A stretch of DNA of 64,000 bases, taken from positions 1 to 64,000 of the forward strand of contig NZ_MLCN01000006.1 of the NCBI RefSeq assembly GCF_001982605.1. The letters run 5' to 3'. Both the position numbers and the translations under genes were made by a program. The notes beneath the pieces were generated by a model, which worked only from the letters and a program-made list of their open reading frames with translations, was not told the origin of the DNA and ran no database searches. The stretch is from Alkanindiges hydrocarboniclasticus (GTDB lineage: Bacteria; Pseudomonadota; Gammaproteobacteria; Pseudomonadales; Moraxellaceae). Positions 56,047-64,000 of the stretch are shown in pieces (the stretch's first letter is position 1; every line of letters starts with the position of its first letter).

Positions 56047-57009
56047 ATGAATGCAACTTCTTCCCAGCTTTCGGGCAGATTACAAGCCATACGCGCGCGG
56101 GCCATCCTGTATCAGCATATTCGTGAGTTTTTTAGCCAGCGGCAGGTGCTGGAGGTGGAAACTCCAGTTTTGCAGTCAGTTCAAAACAGTAACAATCCGG
56201 CCATAATTGTCCAGCGGCAGATTATCGGAGAGGCTCAACGCAGTGATTTGCCAACCTGCTTACACACTTCGCCAGCCTTTGCCATGCAGCAATTACTAAC
56301 ATGTGGCTGTGGGGCAATTTACCAGATTTGCAAGGTATTCCCTCATTCTATAAAAGCGCACGAGCAGCAACGTAAACACAGCAGTGAATTTTCCATGCTG
56401 GCGTGGTACACACCGGATACCACCTTTGCGCAACTCATGCAGGATATTGATGAGTTGCTGGCCCACGTATTTGGTTATCGGGTTGATTTTGAAGTCATCA
56501 GCTATCAGCATGCTTTTATGCGTCGGCTGGATATCAATCCGCATCGGGCAGAAATCAAACAGCTTAAGGAGCTGGCGCGCCGTGTTGGCTTAAATGTTAA
56601 TTACGGGGAAGACCGTATGGCATGGCTAGAGGCGCTCTTTTGCCATTTTGTCGAACCCACCTTGGGCTATAACCAGCCTGTGTTTTTAACGGATTTTCCA
56701 CTGGAAATGGCTGCCACGGCGCAAAGCAAAGTTAATGATGATGGCATTACAGTCGCCACAAAATTTGATTTATATATTGATGGCTTAAAACTGGCTAGCG
56801 GCCAGCAAATGCACATTGAACAGTCATTAAATCACATGCCAGAAAACCCAAAATTAGAAAACCAAATATTGGAGAATGAAATTCTGGAAAATCAGCACAC
56901 TGTTTTACCCCATGGCCGAATTTTACTGGGGCTGGATCGTCTGCTGATGTTACTGATGGATAAGCGCCGGATTGATCAGGTAATGAGTTTTCCTGTATAC
57001 CCGGATTAG
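56047..57009 (+). CDS. epmA: EpmA-like class II synthetase homologue with altered active site
   Basis: A 320-residue protein of the EpmA/GenX/PoxA family, which attaches (R)-beta-lysine to elongation factor P and is a LysRS paralogue without the anticodon domain. The N-terminus (VLEVETPVLQSV), HTSPAFAMQQLLTCGCGAIYQ and the C-terminal LLGLDRLLML match the family. Hallmark positions are changed: SPE becomes SPA, the motif 2 F-R-N-E becomes FPHS, HNPEFT becomes KHSSEFS, and the GIELANGFHEL segment becomes GLKLASGQQMH. The usual helical segment before motif 3 is shortened and contains a LEN repeat (NPKLENQILENEILENQ). Activity is doubtful. Confidence 0.85.
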   Translation: MNATSSQLSGRLQAIRARAILYQHIREFFSQRQVLEVETPVLQSVQNSNNPAIIVQRQIIGEAQRSDLPTCLHTSPAFAMQQLLTCGCGAIYQICKVFPHSIKAHEQQRKHSSEFSMLAWYTPDTTFAQLMQDIDELLAHVFGYRVDFEVISYQHAFMRRLDINPHRAEIKQLKELARRVGLNVNYGEDRMAWLEALFCHFVEPTLGYNQPVFLTDFPLEMAATAQSKVNDDGITVATKFDLYIDGLKLASGQQMHIEQSLNHMPENPKLENQILENEILENQHTVLPHGRILLGLDRLLMLLMDKRRIDQVMSFPVYPD

Positions 57010-57138
57010 ACCTGCTCAGAAAATGCTTTAGGTCATCTGTTTGTTAATGCAAACACAACAGGCTGAAACAAAGGCCGGGACATACGGCGTAGGCAAGCTG
57101 CTAGACTCTTAAGCTCTTGCCAGCTAAGGAATGAACAC

Positions 57139-57741
57139 ATGAAACTGTATTATTCACCCGGTGCCTGTCCTTTAACTATTCATGTACTGCTGAATGACCT
57201 CGGGATTGATTACCAACTGGTGAGGGTGGATTTAAAAAGCCACAAAACAGAAGATGGCCGTGATTATTATGAAATTAATCCAAAAGGTTACGTTCCAACC
57301 CTAGAACTCGAGAGCGGTGAGCGCATTACCGAGCTGCCTGCTGTGGCGCAGTATTTATCGGAAAGCCAGCAAAATTATCATTTATTCCCACAACAGGGCC
57401 TGCCCAAAATTCGTGTAATAGAGTGGCTGGCTTTTATTGGTTCAGAAGTTCATAAAAGCTTTGCACCCCTGTTTAATCCTGCATCCAGTGAGGAGGCCAA
57501 AAAAGCGGCACAGGATAAAATCAACAACCGTTTTGGATATATTGATCAGGTGCTGCAACAGCAGGCTTATGTGACAGGTGATGTCCTCAGTATTGCTGAC
57601 ATTTACTTGTTTGTGATTTTAACCTGGGCCAATAACATGAAACTGGATTTAAGCCAGTTTCCTAATTTGCAGATTCATCAGCAAAAGGTAGGTGAATATC
57701 CTGCTGTACAAAAAAGCCTGAAAGAAGAAGGCCTCATGTAA
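57139..57741 (+). CDS. Glutathione S-transferase, beta-class-like
   Basis: A 200-residue GST. The N-terminal thioredoxin-like domain has MKLYYSPGACPLTIHVLL with the catalytic Cys of beta-class enzymes and NPKGYVPTLEL with the conserved cis-Pro. The C-terminal domain has DVLSIADIYLFVILTW. It conjugates or reduces with glutathione. AAGGA lies upstream. It is a single gene with its own terminator. Confidence 0.92.
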   Translation: MKLYYSPGACPLTIHVLLNDLGIDYQLVRVDLKSHKTEDGRDYYEINPKGYVPTLELESGERITELPAVAQYLSESQQNYHLFPQQGLPKIRVIEWLAFIGSEVHKSFAPLFNPASSEEAKKAAQDKINNRFGYIDQVLQQQAYVTGDVLSIADIYLFVILTWANNMKLDLSQFPNLQIHQQKVGEYPAVQKSLKEEGLM

Positions 57742-57775
57742 CGTGTTTGCATCATGCAGGATAAAAGCAGTAGAT

Positions 57776-57807
57776 AAAAAAAGGGGCAACGTGAGGCCCC
57801 TTTTTTT
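57776..57807. terminator. Bidirectional terminator between the GST gene and thiG
   Basis: Stem AAAAAAAGGGGC / GCCCCTTTTTTT with a short loop. Confidence 0.9.
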
Positions 57808-57832
57808 AACAACCTAGGCAGTAGTACATGGA

Positions 57833-58690
57833 TTATTTAAAGAAATACCCAGTTTCTGGTGAGCTTGCAGCAGCGTAAGGCTTTCTCGCCATACGTCCTG
57901 CCAGATAAGCCTCACGGCCTGCTTCCACAGCTTTTTTCATGGCAGAAGCCATCAGCACAGGCTGCTGGGCAGCGGCAATCGCAGTATTCATCAGCACCCC
58001 GGCACAACCCAGTTCCATGGCAATGGCGGCATCGCTGGCAGTACCAACACCGGCATCCACAATAATCGGTACCTGATTTTTACTTTGGGCGGCATTTTCC
58101 AGAATCAGGCGAATATTATGCGGATTAGTTAAGCCCAGACCGGAACCAATCAGGCTACCTAAAGGCATCACGGCAACACAGCCCATGTCTGCAAGTTCCT
58201 GGGCAATGATTGGGTCATCTGAGGTATACACCATCACCTCAAAACCGTCATCAATCAGGGTGCGTGCCGCCTTTAGCGTATGTACCACATTGGGATACAG
58301 GGTTTTCTGGTCACCCAGCACTTCCAGTTTGACCAGATTGTGCCCATCCAGTAATTCACGCGCCAGCATGCAGGTACGAATGGCACTATCTGCATCAAAA
58401 CAGCCTGCCGTATTGGGCAAAATGGTATATTTTTCTGGTGAAATCACTGACAACAGATTTGGCTGATCCGGGTTTTGCCCAATATTCACCCGGCGAATGG
58501 CAACTGTGACAATTTCTGCACCACTGGTTTCAATTGCAGCACCGGTTTCAGCCAGATCCCTGTATTTGCCAGTACCCACCAGCAAGCGGGAATTAAACTG
58601 ACGCGAACCAATAGTCAGGCTTTCGCTTATGGCAGGCCGTTCTGGCATGGTTTGATCAGAAGAAAGACCATTGTTGCTAAGCTGTGACAT
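57833..58690 (-). CDS. thiG: Thiazole synthase ThiG
   Basis: A 285-residue TIM-barrel enzyme that forms the thiazole phosphate of thiamine. Signature parts are [41 protein letters not shown] (Schiff-base Lys), [13 protein letters not shown], and [24 protein letters not shown] lies six bases before this ATG, and an adjacent ATG at 58693 is only three bases from it. The GGAGG is also the Gly-Gly coding sequence at the end of thiS. Confidence 0.95.
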   Translation of the reverse strand: MSQLSNNGLSSDQTMPERPAISESLTIGSRQFNSRLLVGTGKYRDLAETGAAIETSGAEIVTVAIRRVNIGQNPDQPNLLSVISPEKYTILPNTAGCFDADSAIRTCMLARELLDGHNLVKLEVLGDQKTLYPNVVHTLKAARTLIDDGFEVMVYTSDDPIIAQELADMGCVAVMPLGSLIGSGLGLTNPHNIRLILENAAQSKNQVPIIVDAGVGTASDAAIAMELGCAGVLMNTAIAAAQQPVLMASAMKKAVEAGREAYLAGRMARKPYAAASSPETGYFFK

Positions 58691-58692
58691 CA

Positions 58693-58914
58693 TTAACCTC
58701 CACCAACAGCCTGAATAATTTCAATTTTTGCGCCATCATGTAGCACAGTTTCAGCATGTTTGCTCTTGGGCACCAGCATTTCATCCAGCTCGACAGCAAG
58801 GCGTTTATCTTGCAGGCCAAGCTCGGCAATCAGGGCTGCCAGTATTACTGATTTCACCTGTCTGGCTTCACCATTAATGTGTACGTGAATAGCGTCGTTC
58901 ATGTTGTTACTCAT
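58693..58914 (-). CDS. thiS: Sulfur carrier protein ThiS
   Basis: A ubiquitin-like carrier of 73 residues from the ATG at 58914. It ends in GGG, giving the C-terminal Gly-Gly that becomes a thiocarboxylate. The core [39 protein letters not shown], and IIQAV fits the family. The ATG overlaps the stop of the DUF423 gene as ATGA, and the gene ends over the thiG start, so all three are translationally coupled. No TPP riboswitch is seen upstream. Confidence 0.92.
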   Translation of the reverse strand: MSNNMNDAIHVHINGEARQVKSVILAALIAELGLQDKRLAVELDEMLVPKSKHAETVLHDGAKIEIIQAVGGG

Positions 58915-59279
58915 GCTTGTACCCGAACCATAATCCATGCAAGACCCAGCCAGCCTGCGATCATGGCTAACCCGCCAATAGGGGTAATCGCGCCAAACCA
59001 GCGCGGTGCACCCAGCGCCATCAAATATAGTGAACCACAGAAAATAATAATACCCAGTTGTAGCAATACAGCCGGTAATTTAAAGGACAGTTCAGGCAGG
59101 ATTTTTGTCAAAATACCCAGCGCCAGCAAGCCAAGGGCATGATAAAAAAAATACTCGGTTGCAGTATGCCACCAGCCCAGTTGTTCAACGGATGCACGGC
59201 TTTTTAAACCATGCGCACCAAATGCGCCAAGCACCACGGCAATTGCCAAATTAATGGCAGCAATAGCAATCCACATCAA
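58911..59279 (-). CDS. DUF423 (YgdD-like) membrane protein
   Basis: A 122-residue protein with four membrane helices and the DUF423 pattern: GAFGAHGLK, WHTATEYFFYHALGLLALG, FCGSLYLMALGAPRWFGAITPIGGLAMIAGWLGL. The function is unknown. It is the first gene of an ATGA-overlapping unit with thiS and thiG. Confidence 0.88.
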   Translation of the reverse strand: MMWIAIAAINLAIAVVLGAFGAHGLKSRASVEQLGWWHTATEYFFYHALGLLALGILTKILPELSFKLPAVLLQLGIIIFCGSLYLMALGAPRWFGAITPIGGLAMIAGWLGLAWIMVRVQA

Positions 59280-59390
59280 GATTATTCCTCATTGTGCAGG
59301 CCGCTAGTTTACCCAAAACTAGCTTAAATAACCATGAAAGCCAGCGGTAGAGCCGCTTTATTCAAATAAAACACCCAGCTAAGCCAAAAT

Positions 59391-59423
59391 AAAAGAGCCA
59401 TAAAACATGAATTTTATGACTCT
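59391..59423 (-). terminator. Terminator of rpoH
   Basis: On the minus strand AGAG-CATAAAA pairs with TTTTATG-CTCT, followed by TTTTATTTT. Confidence 0.75.
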
Positions 59424-59480
59424 CATCTTTCAGTATTTCTAGGACTAAAAATTAGTTCAAAGGGATGATCAAAAGCAGCT

Positions 59481-60344
59481 TTAGCCAGCCATCATGGCAG
59501 TCTTGATTTTTTCCATGGCATTTTTTTCAAGTTGGCGAATGCGCTCGGCAGATACATTGTACTCGGCAGCAAGTTCATGCAGGGTAGACTTGTCATCATC
59601 CAGCCAGCGCCGTTGCAGGATGGTACGCGAACGGTCATCCAGCATGCCCATGGCACTATGTAGTGCATTGTTATTGTGCGCTTCCCAATCCGCATCTTCA
59701 ACTTCACGAGCCGGATCATAGCGACTGTCTTCCAGATAAATAACCGGCGCTACACGGCCTTCATCGTCATCATCGGCCTGTGCCTCAAACGATGCATCAT
59801 AAGCAGTCAGGCGGCCTTCCATTTCCAGAACCTGCTCAGCAGTAACATTCAAGTCCTGTGCAATAGCAGCAGCTTCGTCCAGCGTTAACTTGCGGCTGGC
59901 TTTTTTCAGGCTACGCAAATTAAAGAACAACTTACGCTGTGCCTTGGTAGTCGCTACTTTAACAATTCGCCAGTTACGGATAACAAACTCATGAATTTCT
60001 GCTTTAATCCAGTGTACGGCAAACGACACCAGACGCACGCCCATGGTCGGGTCAAAGCGCTTAACGGCTTTCATCAGGCCCAGATTACCTTCCTGAATCA
60101 GGTCAGCCTGCGGCAAACCATAACCGGCATAACTTCTTGCAATATGAACCACAAAGCGCAGGTGAGACATAACAAGCATTTTGGCCGCATCAACATCCTG
60201 ATCGTAGAAATAACGATCAGCAAGTTCTTTTTCCTGCTCAGCCGTTAAAATTGGAATCTGGTTAACGGTGCTGATATAGGCGCCCAAGTTTACGCCTGGA
60301 GCGGTTAAAGACAAGGGCATCAGCTGGTTAGTGCTGTCGCTCAT
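59481..60344 (-). CDS. rpoH: RNA polymerase sigma factor RpoH (sigma-32)
   Basis: A 287-residue heat-shock sigma factor. Region 2 has [43 protein letters not shown] and [20 protein letters not shown]. The RpoH-specific box [10 protein letters not shown] follows at about residue 135, and region 4 has [35 protein letters not shown] lies five bases before the ATG. It directs chaperone and protease gene transcription on heat stress. Confidence 0.96.
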   Translation of the reverse strand: MSDSTNQLMPLSLTAPGVNLGAYISTVNQIPILTAEQEKELADRYFYDQDVDAAKMLVMSHLRFVVHIARSYAGYGLPQADLIQEGNLGLMKAVKRFDPTMGVRLVSFAVHWIKAEIHEFVIRNWRIVKVATTKAQRKLFFNLRSLKKASRKLTLDEAAAIAQDLNVTAEQVLEMEGRLTAYDASFEAQADDDDEGRVAPVIYLEDSRYDPAREVEDADWEAHNNNALHSAMGMLDDRSRTILQRRWLDDDKSTLHELAAEYNVSAERIRQLEKNAMEKIKTAMMAG

Positions 60345-60491
60345 GAAAACTCCTTGATTAGGGCTTTTAAAGGCTGGCCCTGTTGCTTTAATTTTGAATT
60401 ATAAGGGTTATAGCACAATTACTTATGCAAGATTTAAGTTTAGTTGTGTAAAGTTACAACAATCGGTGTCATCTGGTAAATGTATCACAAA

Positions 60492-60737
60492 CTATGAATT
60501 TTTCTTGCTGATTAAAAATTCAAGACGCTGATTTTCTTGATGAATAATTTTAAAATCATGACCAGCAATTTCACAATACCGTTTAATGTCAGTCAGGCTA
60601 TTTGCATCGCTAGCTATTAGATGTATGGCCTCACCCTCAGCCATACCATGCAGGGCCTGTTTAAGTTTAAGAAGGGGAAGTGGGCAGGCCAGACCTGTGG
60701 CATCAATCTTTTTTTGGGGGGCATCAGTAGAAGTCAT
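60492..60737 (-). CDS. tusA: Sulfurtransferase TusA family protein
   Basis: An 81-residue SirA/TusA-fold protein. The start at 60737 puts IDATGLACPLPLLKLKQAL at the N-terminus, with the sulfur-carrying Cys18 in the CPxP motif. It receives persulfide sulfur from a cysteine desulfurase for tRNA thiolation or other pathways. The partner genes tusBCD are not nearby. Confidence 0.85.
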   Translation of the reverse strand: MTSTDAPQKKIDATGLACPLPLLKLKQALHGMAEGEAIHLIASDANSLTDIKRYCEIAGHDFKIIHQENQRLEFLISKKNS

Positions 60738-61108
60738 GGCATAGCCTGCATTAAATAGCTGGTTTATTATAAAATGCTTTGCACGTTTACTGACGATAAA
60801 ATAACGATAAAAAACTGTTACATGATAAAAAAGGCTAAAAATCAAACATTTTTAAGTAAATGTGACAGAAACCCCATCTTATTTACAAACATTATCTTTT
60901 CTAGCTTTGCACCTTGGAAAGTTCATGTTAAGCTCAAATGATACTGGTGTTAAGTATTACATTTAATACGGTATTGGATTTGATCTGGAATTGTTGAATG
61001 ATATACAGAATGACTACGACAACAAGAAATAAGTTTTTTGATGGTCTGTGTTTCTCTGCTGTTGCAACACCGGACAGTCCTTCTTTTGTTTTATATGAGG
61101 ATTGACAT
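60738..61108. other. Region upstream of the cold-shock gene
   Basis: It carries the cold-shock promoter at 60980-61007, followed by about 95 bases of presumed 5' leader, as in cspA-type genes. No further gene is seen. Confidence 0.5.
60980..61007 (+). promoter_or_regulatory. Promoter of the cold-shock gene
   Basis: TTGATC and TATACA are separated by 16 bases. Transcription would begin near 61014, leaving a leader of about 95 bases. Confidence 0.5.
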
Positions 61109-61321
61109 ATGTCAGCGCGCGAGCAAGGTGTTGTAAAGTGGTTTAATGATACTAAAGGTTTTGGTTTTATTCAGCGCAATGGCGGTGACGACGTATTCGT
61201 TCACTTCCGTGCGATTCAAGGCGACGGTCACCGCACTCTGCGTGATGGTCAGCGCGTTGAATTCACTGTTGTAAAAGGCCAAAAAGGTTTTCAAGCTGAA
61301 GAAGTTCAGCCTTTAGACTAA
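61109..61321 (+). CDS. CspA-family cold-shock protein
   Basis: A 70-residue single-stranded nucleic-acid-binding OB-fold. RNP1 (KGFGFI) and RNP2 (DVFVHF) are intact; VKWFNDTKG precedes them. GAGGA lies seven bases before the ATG. It probably melts RNA structure at low temperature. rhlB follows in the same direction after a strongly structured spacer. Confidence 0.95.
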   Translation: MSAREQGVVKWFNDTKGFGFIQRNGGDDVFVHFRAIQGDGHRTLRDGQRVEFTVVKGQKGFQAEEVQPLD

Positions 61322-61333
61322 TTTTGCTGAAAA

Positions 61334-61486
61334 AGCACTAATGCACAGACTAGTATACGACAGCATCCTAATGTTGTGTTACTGGTCTGGCGTTAACTAG
61401 CGGATTTATTGCTTACATGTTTTCATGTCCATTAAATGCCGCTAGAATGTACGTCCCATGCATTAGTGCTGGGACGTATTTTTTTG
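61334..61486 (+). ncRNA. Candidate structured RNA or leader between csp and rhlB
   Basis: A 12-bp closing stem pairs AGCACTAATGCA (61334-61345) with TGCATTAGTGCT (61459-61470). Arm 1 pairs 61346-61355 with 61380-61389 (10 bp, one G-U) and 61360-61366 with 61371-61377 around a CCTA loop. Arm 2 pairs CTAGCGG (61397-61403) with CCGCTAG (61439-61445), then ATTTA with TAAAT, then ACATG with CATGT around TTTT. The right strand of the closing stem is the loop of the downstream terminator hairpin, so the two compete or form a pseudoknot. Either an independent RNA, the 3' end of csp mRNA, a leader controlling rhlB, or a mobile palindromic element. Confidence 0.5.
61451..61486 (+). terminator. Terminator hairpin before rhlB
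   Basis: ACGTCCCA / TGGGACGT, 8 bp, with an 11-base loop, followed by ATTTTTTT. It ends about 60 bases before the rhlB ATG. Confidence 0.85.
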
Positions 61487-61547
61487 GGTGAAAACAAGGT
61501 CATGACATGATTGACCCACTATTTTATTTTATGAAAGAAAGGTTCGT

Positions 61548-62699
61548 ATGAGTTCAAGCTTCGACGCGGTTAATTTGCATCCTTCCTTGCGTCGTGCCAT
61601 TGATGATCTTGGCTATGATCACATGACTCCGATTCAGCAAAAGATTTTACGTTATACGCTGGCAGGACATGATGCCATTGGGCGCGCCCAGACAGGGACT
61701 GGAAAAACCGCAGCCTTTTTAATTAGCGTACTGAATGATTTGCTGAATCATCCGATTGAAGAGCAGCGTTACCGTGGTGAGCCGCGTGCATTGATTATGG
61801 CACCGACCCGTGAACTGGCCCTGCAAATTGAAAGTGATGCCAAGGCACTGTGCAAGCATACCAACCTTAGTATTGTGACATTGCTGGGCGGTGTGGATTA
61901 TGATCTGCAACGTAAGGGACTGGACAGAAGTTTTGTGGATATTCTGGTTGCTACACCGGGCCGCCTAATGGATTTTATGGACCAGAAGGAAGTCTGGCTA
62001 GATCGTCTGGAATTTGTAGTGATTGATGAAGCTGACCGTCTGCTGGACATGGGTTTCATTCCGTCAGTCAAGCGCATCCTGCGTCAGGCACCTCCTAAGG
62101 AAAACCGTCAGACCTTATTGTTCTCGGCCACATTTAGCTATGATGTACTCAATCTGGCACAGCAGTGGTTATTTGAACCGATTACCGTTGAAATTGAACC
62201 AGAACAAAAAACCAGCGAACGGGTAGAGCAGCGGGTTTATATTGTCGGTAATCAGGAAAAAGAACGCCTGTTAAAAGAGCTTTTGGCACAGGAACCGATT
62301 GATAAGGTCATGATTTTTGCCAATCGCCGTGATCAGGTACGCAAGCTGTATGATCGTTTAAAAAAGCAGAACTATAGTGTAGGCATCTTGTCGGGCGAAA
62401 TTGCCCAGGATAAACGCATCAAGACATTAGATCAGTTCAAGCAGGGCAAAATCCAGATTCTGATTGCAACCGATGTAGCAGGCCGTGGTATCCATGTGGA
62501 TGGGGTAAGCCATGTGGTCAATTATACTCTGCCTGAGCACGCCGAAGACTATGTACACCGGATTGGCCGTACAGGCCGTGCCGGTGAAAATGGCATTAGT
62601 ATCAGTTTTGCCAGTGAAGATGATTCGTTTTTACTGGCTGATCTGGAAAAAGCCATTGGTCAGAAGCTTCCTTTGCAACGCCTGGATGGTTATCGCTAA
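61548..62699 (+). CDS. rhlB: DEAD-box RNA helicase, RhlB-like
   Basis: A 383-residue helicase. Q motif (GYDHMTPIQQKIL), Walker A AQTGTGKT, PTRELALQ, TPGRLMDF, the DEAD box VIDEADRLLDMGF, SAT (FSATF), and HRIGRTGRAG are all present. It has no long C-terminal extension, fitting RhlB or RhlE-like forms. It unwinds RNA, often within the degradosome. AAAGG lies five bases before the ATG. Its position after a cold-shock gene suggests a role in cold RNA metabolism. Confidence 0.92.
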   Translation: MSSSFDAVNLHPSLRRAIDDLGYDHMTPIQQKILRYTLAGHDAIGRAQTGTGKTAAFLISVLNDLLNHPIEEQRYRGEPRALIMAPTRELALQIESDAKALCKHTNLSIVTLLGGVDYDLQRKGLDRSFVDILVATPGRLMDFMDQKEVWLDRLEFVVIDEADRLLDMGFIPSVKRILRQAPPKENRQTLLFSATFSYDVLNLAQQWLFEPITVEIEPEQKTSERVEQRVYIVGNQEKERLLKELLAQEPIDKVMIFANRRDQVRKLYDRLKKQNYSVGILSGEIAQDKRIKTLDQFKQGKIQILIATDVAGRGIHVDGVSHVVNYTLPEHAEDYVHRIGRTGRAGENGISISFASEDDSFLLADLEKAIGQKLPLQRLDGYR

Positions 62700-62713
62700 A
62701 CATTGGATAGCAT

Positions 62714-62776
62714 GCTTTAGCCTGAATGCTGGTTGAGGCTAAAGCAAAAAGTCAGCTGATAAGGCTGACTTTTTTT
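62714..62776 (+). terminator. Two tandem hairpins after rhlB
   Basis: GCTTTAGCC / GGCTAAAGC (62714-62745) is followed directly by AAAAAGTCAGC / GCTGACTTTTT (62746-62776) with a T-run. The second is the likely terminator. Confidence 0.8.
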
Positions 62777-62813
62777 ATAGGTGTACTTTTACGACTTAAT
62801 ATTAAAAACAGGA

Positions 62814-63182
62814 TTATCTTTTGCAGTAAAAGGTTAACTTGGCTTCGTAATCATCATCTCGGCTAATGGAGTTACTGCCTGAGCCACTCAATACCCCAAT
62901 TACACTGGCAGCTTGTTCGATAAGGCGTCCGGTTTGTTCACTGACTACCCCGTTGTATTTAATTTCTTCATTAACCACGATTGGGGTGCTACTGCGGCAG
63001 GTTTTATTGGCGGCACTGGCTGCGTTATTCATGGCAATAGTCTTGGACTTGCCAAGGCCAGTTACTTCAAACTGGTTATTTTCGCGCTGAATGGCGGTGG
63101 TTGCATTGGGAGTGCTGGCACAACCGGAAAGAATTAGTCCTGTCAGGGCTAGTGCTGCTAGTGGGGTAAGCTGCTTGATCAT
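62814..63182 (-). CDS. Small lipoprotein of unknown function
   Basis: A 122-residue lipoprotein: signal LAALALTGLI then the lipobox LSGC. The mature region has one Cys pair candidate (KTCRSS, FYCKR) and a low-complexity SGSGSNS segment. It resembles the YecR-like/uncharacterised small lipoproteins in size only; I do not recognise it. Confidence 0.65.
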   Translation of the reverse strand: MIKQLTPLAALALTGLILSGCASTPNATTAIQRENNQFEVTGLGKSKTIAMNNAASAANKTCRSSTPIVVNEEIKYNGVVSEQTGRLIEQAASVIGVLSGSGSNSISRDDDYEAKLTFYCKR

Positions 63183-63442
63183 TACTTGGCTCCAAGATGT
63201 ATTTCAAAAGAATGTATCTTTAATTTTAGAAGAATTATGAACATACAGCGCTTGGGGGTCGATGACAGTTCGTTTGCCAAACTGTGTGCTTTGGGTTAAA
63301 TCCATCCTTTTTTAGGATGCTATTTTAGGGCTTGCGGATATTTCATTTTTATTGAAAATTGGCCATGATCATTCGCCCAAAGGATGGAAATTTGCTAATC
63401 TACAGGTGCTTACCGCTCTAGTGCATCACGAGATATCACTGC

Positions 63443-64000
63443 ATGGCATTTCATTTTCCACGTTTACCGTTTATTGAATATAGTAAGGCCGCAGTTAAAC
63501 ATTCGGTAGGCCGCCGCTTTTCTCGCCACCGCTATTTATTACAAAACAAAAGTACCCGACAGCAATTACTGCGAGAAGGCCTGTTTTCTGTTCATTATTA
63601 TCCACCTTTGAAGGAAGACCGGGTTCAGGTGGAAGGTGATACTGTTGCTGTTGCGCAAAAACGCTATGCCATTCCAGTGCTGCTAGTGCCTCCGCTGGGT
63701 GTATATGGCTGGGTATTTGACCTGATGACTGAGCGATCGCTGGTACGCTACTTTCTGGCACATGGTTTTGCGGTCTATATGATTGACTGGGGTCGGCCCA
63801 GCAACAGTGAAAATTATTTATCGCTGGAAACCTATACCTTAAACTGGTTTCCCAAGGCAGTGGCAGCTATTCGCCAGCATAGTGGGCAGGCGCAGGTCAG
63901 TATTGTGGGCTATTGCATGGGTGGTTTGTTGTCACTCATCTATACCGCTGCTGAAGGAAAAAATCAGGTTAAAAATCTGGTCACTATTGCTTCACCGGTA
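63443..64000 (+). CDS. PHA-synthase-like alpha/beta hydrolase, 3' end beyond the window
   Basis: The first 186 codons are present, and the gene runs off the right edge. The start ATG has weak GAG upstream. Family features are LLVPPLGVYGWVFDL, FAVYMIDWGRPS, and the lipase-like box GYCMGG with the catalytic Cys of class III/PhaC-type polyester synthases. Class I enzymes have a longer N-terminus; this one resembles PhaC class III-like hydrolases. It would polymerise or hydrolyse hydroxyacyl-CoA, but the rest of the protein is not visible. Confidence 0.75.
   Translation, partial: MAFHFPRLPFIEYSKAAVKHSVGRRFSRHRYLLQNKSTRQQLLREGLFSVHYYPPLKEDRVQVEGDTVAVAQKRYAIPVLLVPPLGVYGWVFDLMTERSLVRYFLAHGFAVYMIDWGRPSNSENYLSLETYTLNWFPKAVAAIRQHSGQAQVSIVGYCMGGLLSLIYTAAEGKNQVKNLVTIASPV

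Noticed and set aside
59280-59390. TPP riboswitch before DUF423-thiS-thiG
   Set aside because: The CTGAGA and related conserved segments are missing.

Overview
The window is an ordinary chromosomal segment of a gammaproteobacterium, most likely in Pseudomonadales and close to Moraxellaceae. This placement rests on gene content and order: ybeD-lipB, rpoD, a PadR gene divergent from fadH, an intact yfiR-dgcN-yfiB set, tesA/ybbA/ybbP, pdxB-epmA, thiS-thiG beside rpoH, and csp-rhlB. No genus can be fixed from sequence alone. I saw no tRNA, rRNA, CRISPR array, prophage or intact insertion sequence. Coding density is high, genes lie on both strands, and most units end in a clear rho-independent hairpin.

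Layout. 1-5.3 kb: a MaoC-like dehydratase cut by the edge, a zinc alcohol dehydrogenase, lysS, an SGNH hydrolase and an unrecognised secreted protein. 5.5-12.8 kb: rlmM, an exported Mn-type superoxide dismutase, trmL with a DCC-family thiol protein and a DoxX-like membrane protein, a duplicated DUF4394 lipoprotein, and an iron alcohol dehydrogenase with an SCP2-like partner. 12.9-21.6 kb: lipB and ybeD separated by an AT-rich orphan, rpoD, a small acidic PA3496-like protein, a YecA-like protein, DedA, a perfectly duplicated glycine-zipper protein and trhO. 21.9-29.6 kb: a DUF1289 protein, a PadR regulator with a siderophore-interacting flavoreductase (YqjI/YqjH-like), the yfiRNB c-di-GMP signalling set, yaeQ, an FKBP isomerase, a DUF2505 protein and a deformylase paralogue. 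29.6-40.6 kb: a DUF6364/PIN toxin-antitoxin pair followed by a frameshifted small gene, metH, an alpha/beta hydrolase, a Pit phosphate transporter under a clear Pho box, a formylglycine-generating enzyme with its sulfatase, and a rhomboid protease. 40.8-50.7 kb: nfuA, padR/fadH, an NTF2-like protein, a YbjN protein, a conserved unknown, a lipase-like hydrolase, a YbdG-type MscS channel and a beta-carbonic anhydrase. 50.8-64 kb: tesA, ybbA-ybbP, pdxB, an epmA homologue with altered catalytic motifs, a GST, DUF423-thiS-thiG, rpoH, tusA, a cold-shock gene, rhlB, a small lipoprotein, and the start of a PHA-synthase-like gene.

What deserves attention. The best candidate for something undescribed is the 150-base stretch between the cold-shock gene and rhlB. 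It folds on paper into a closed three-way-junction RNA, and the closing strand is also the loop of a strong terminator. Other points are the EpmA homologue that lacks several hallmark class II residues, well-formed palindromic operators before the PadR/flavoreductase, padR/fadH and toxin-antitoxin units, the three-repeat Pho box, the orphan between ybeD and lipB, and the frameshifted third gene of the toxin-antitoxin locus. All functional calls come from motif recognition by eye; no database search was run.
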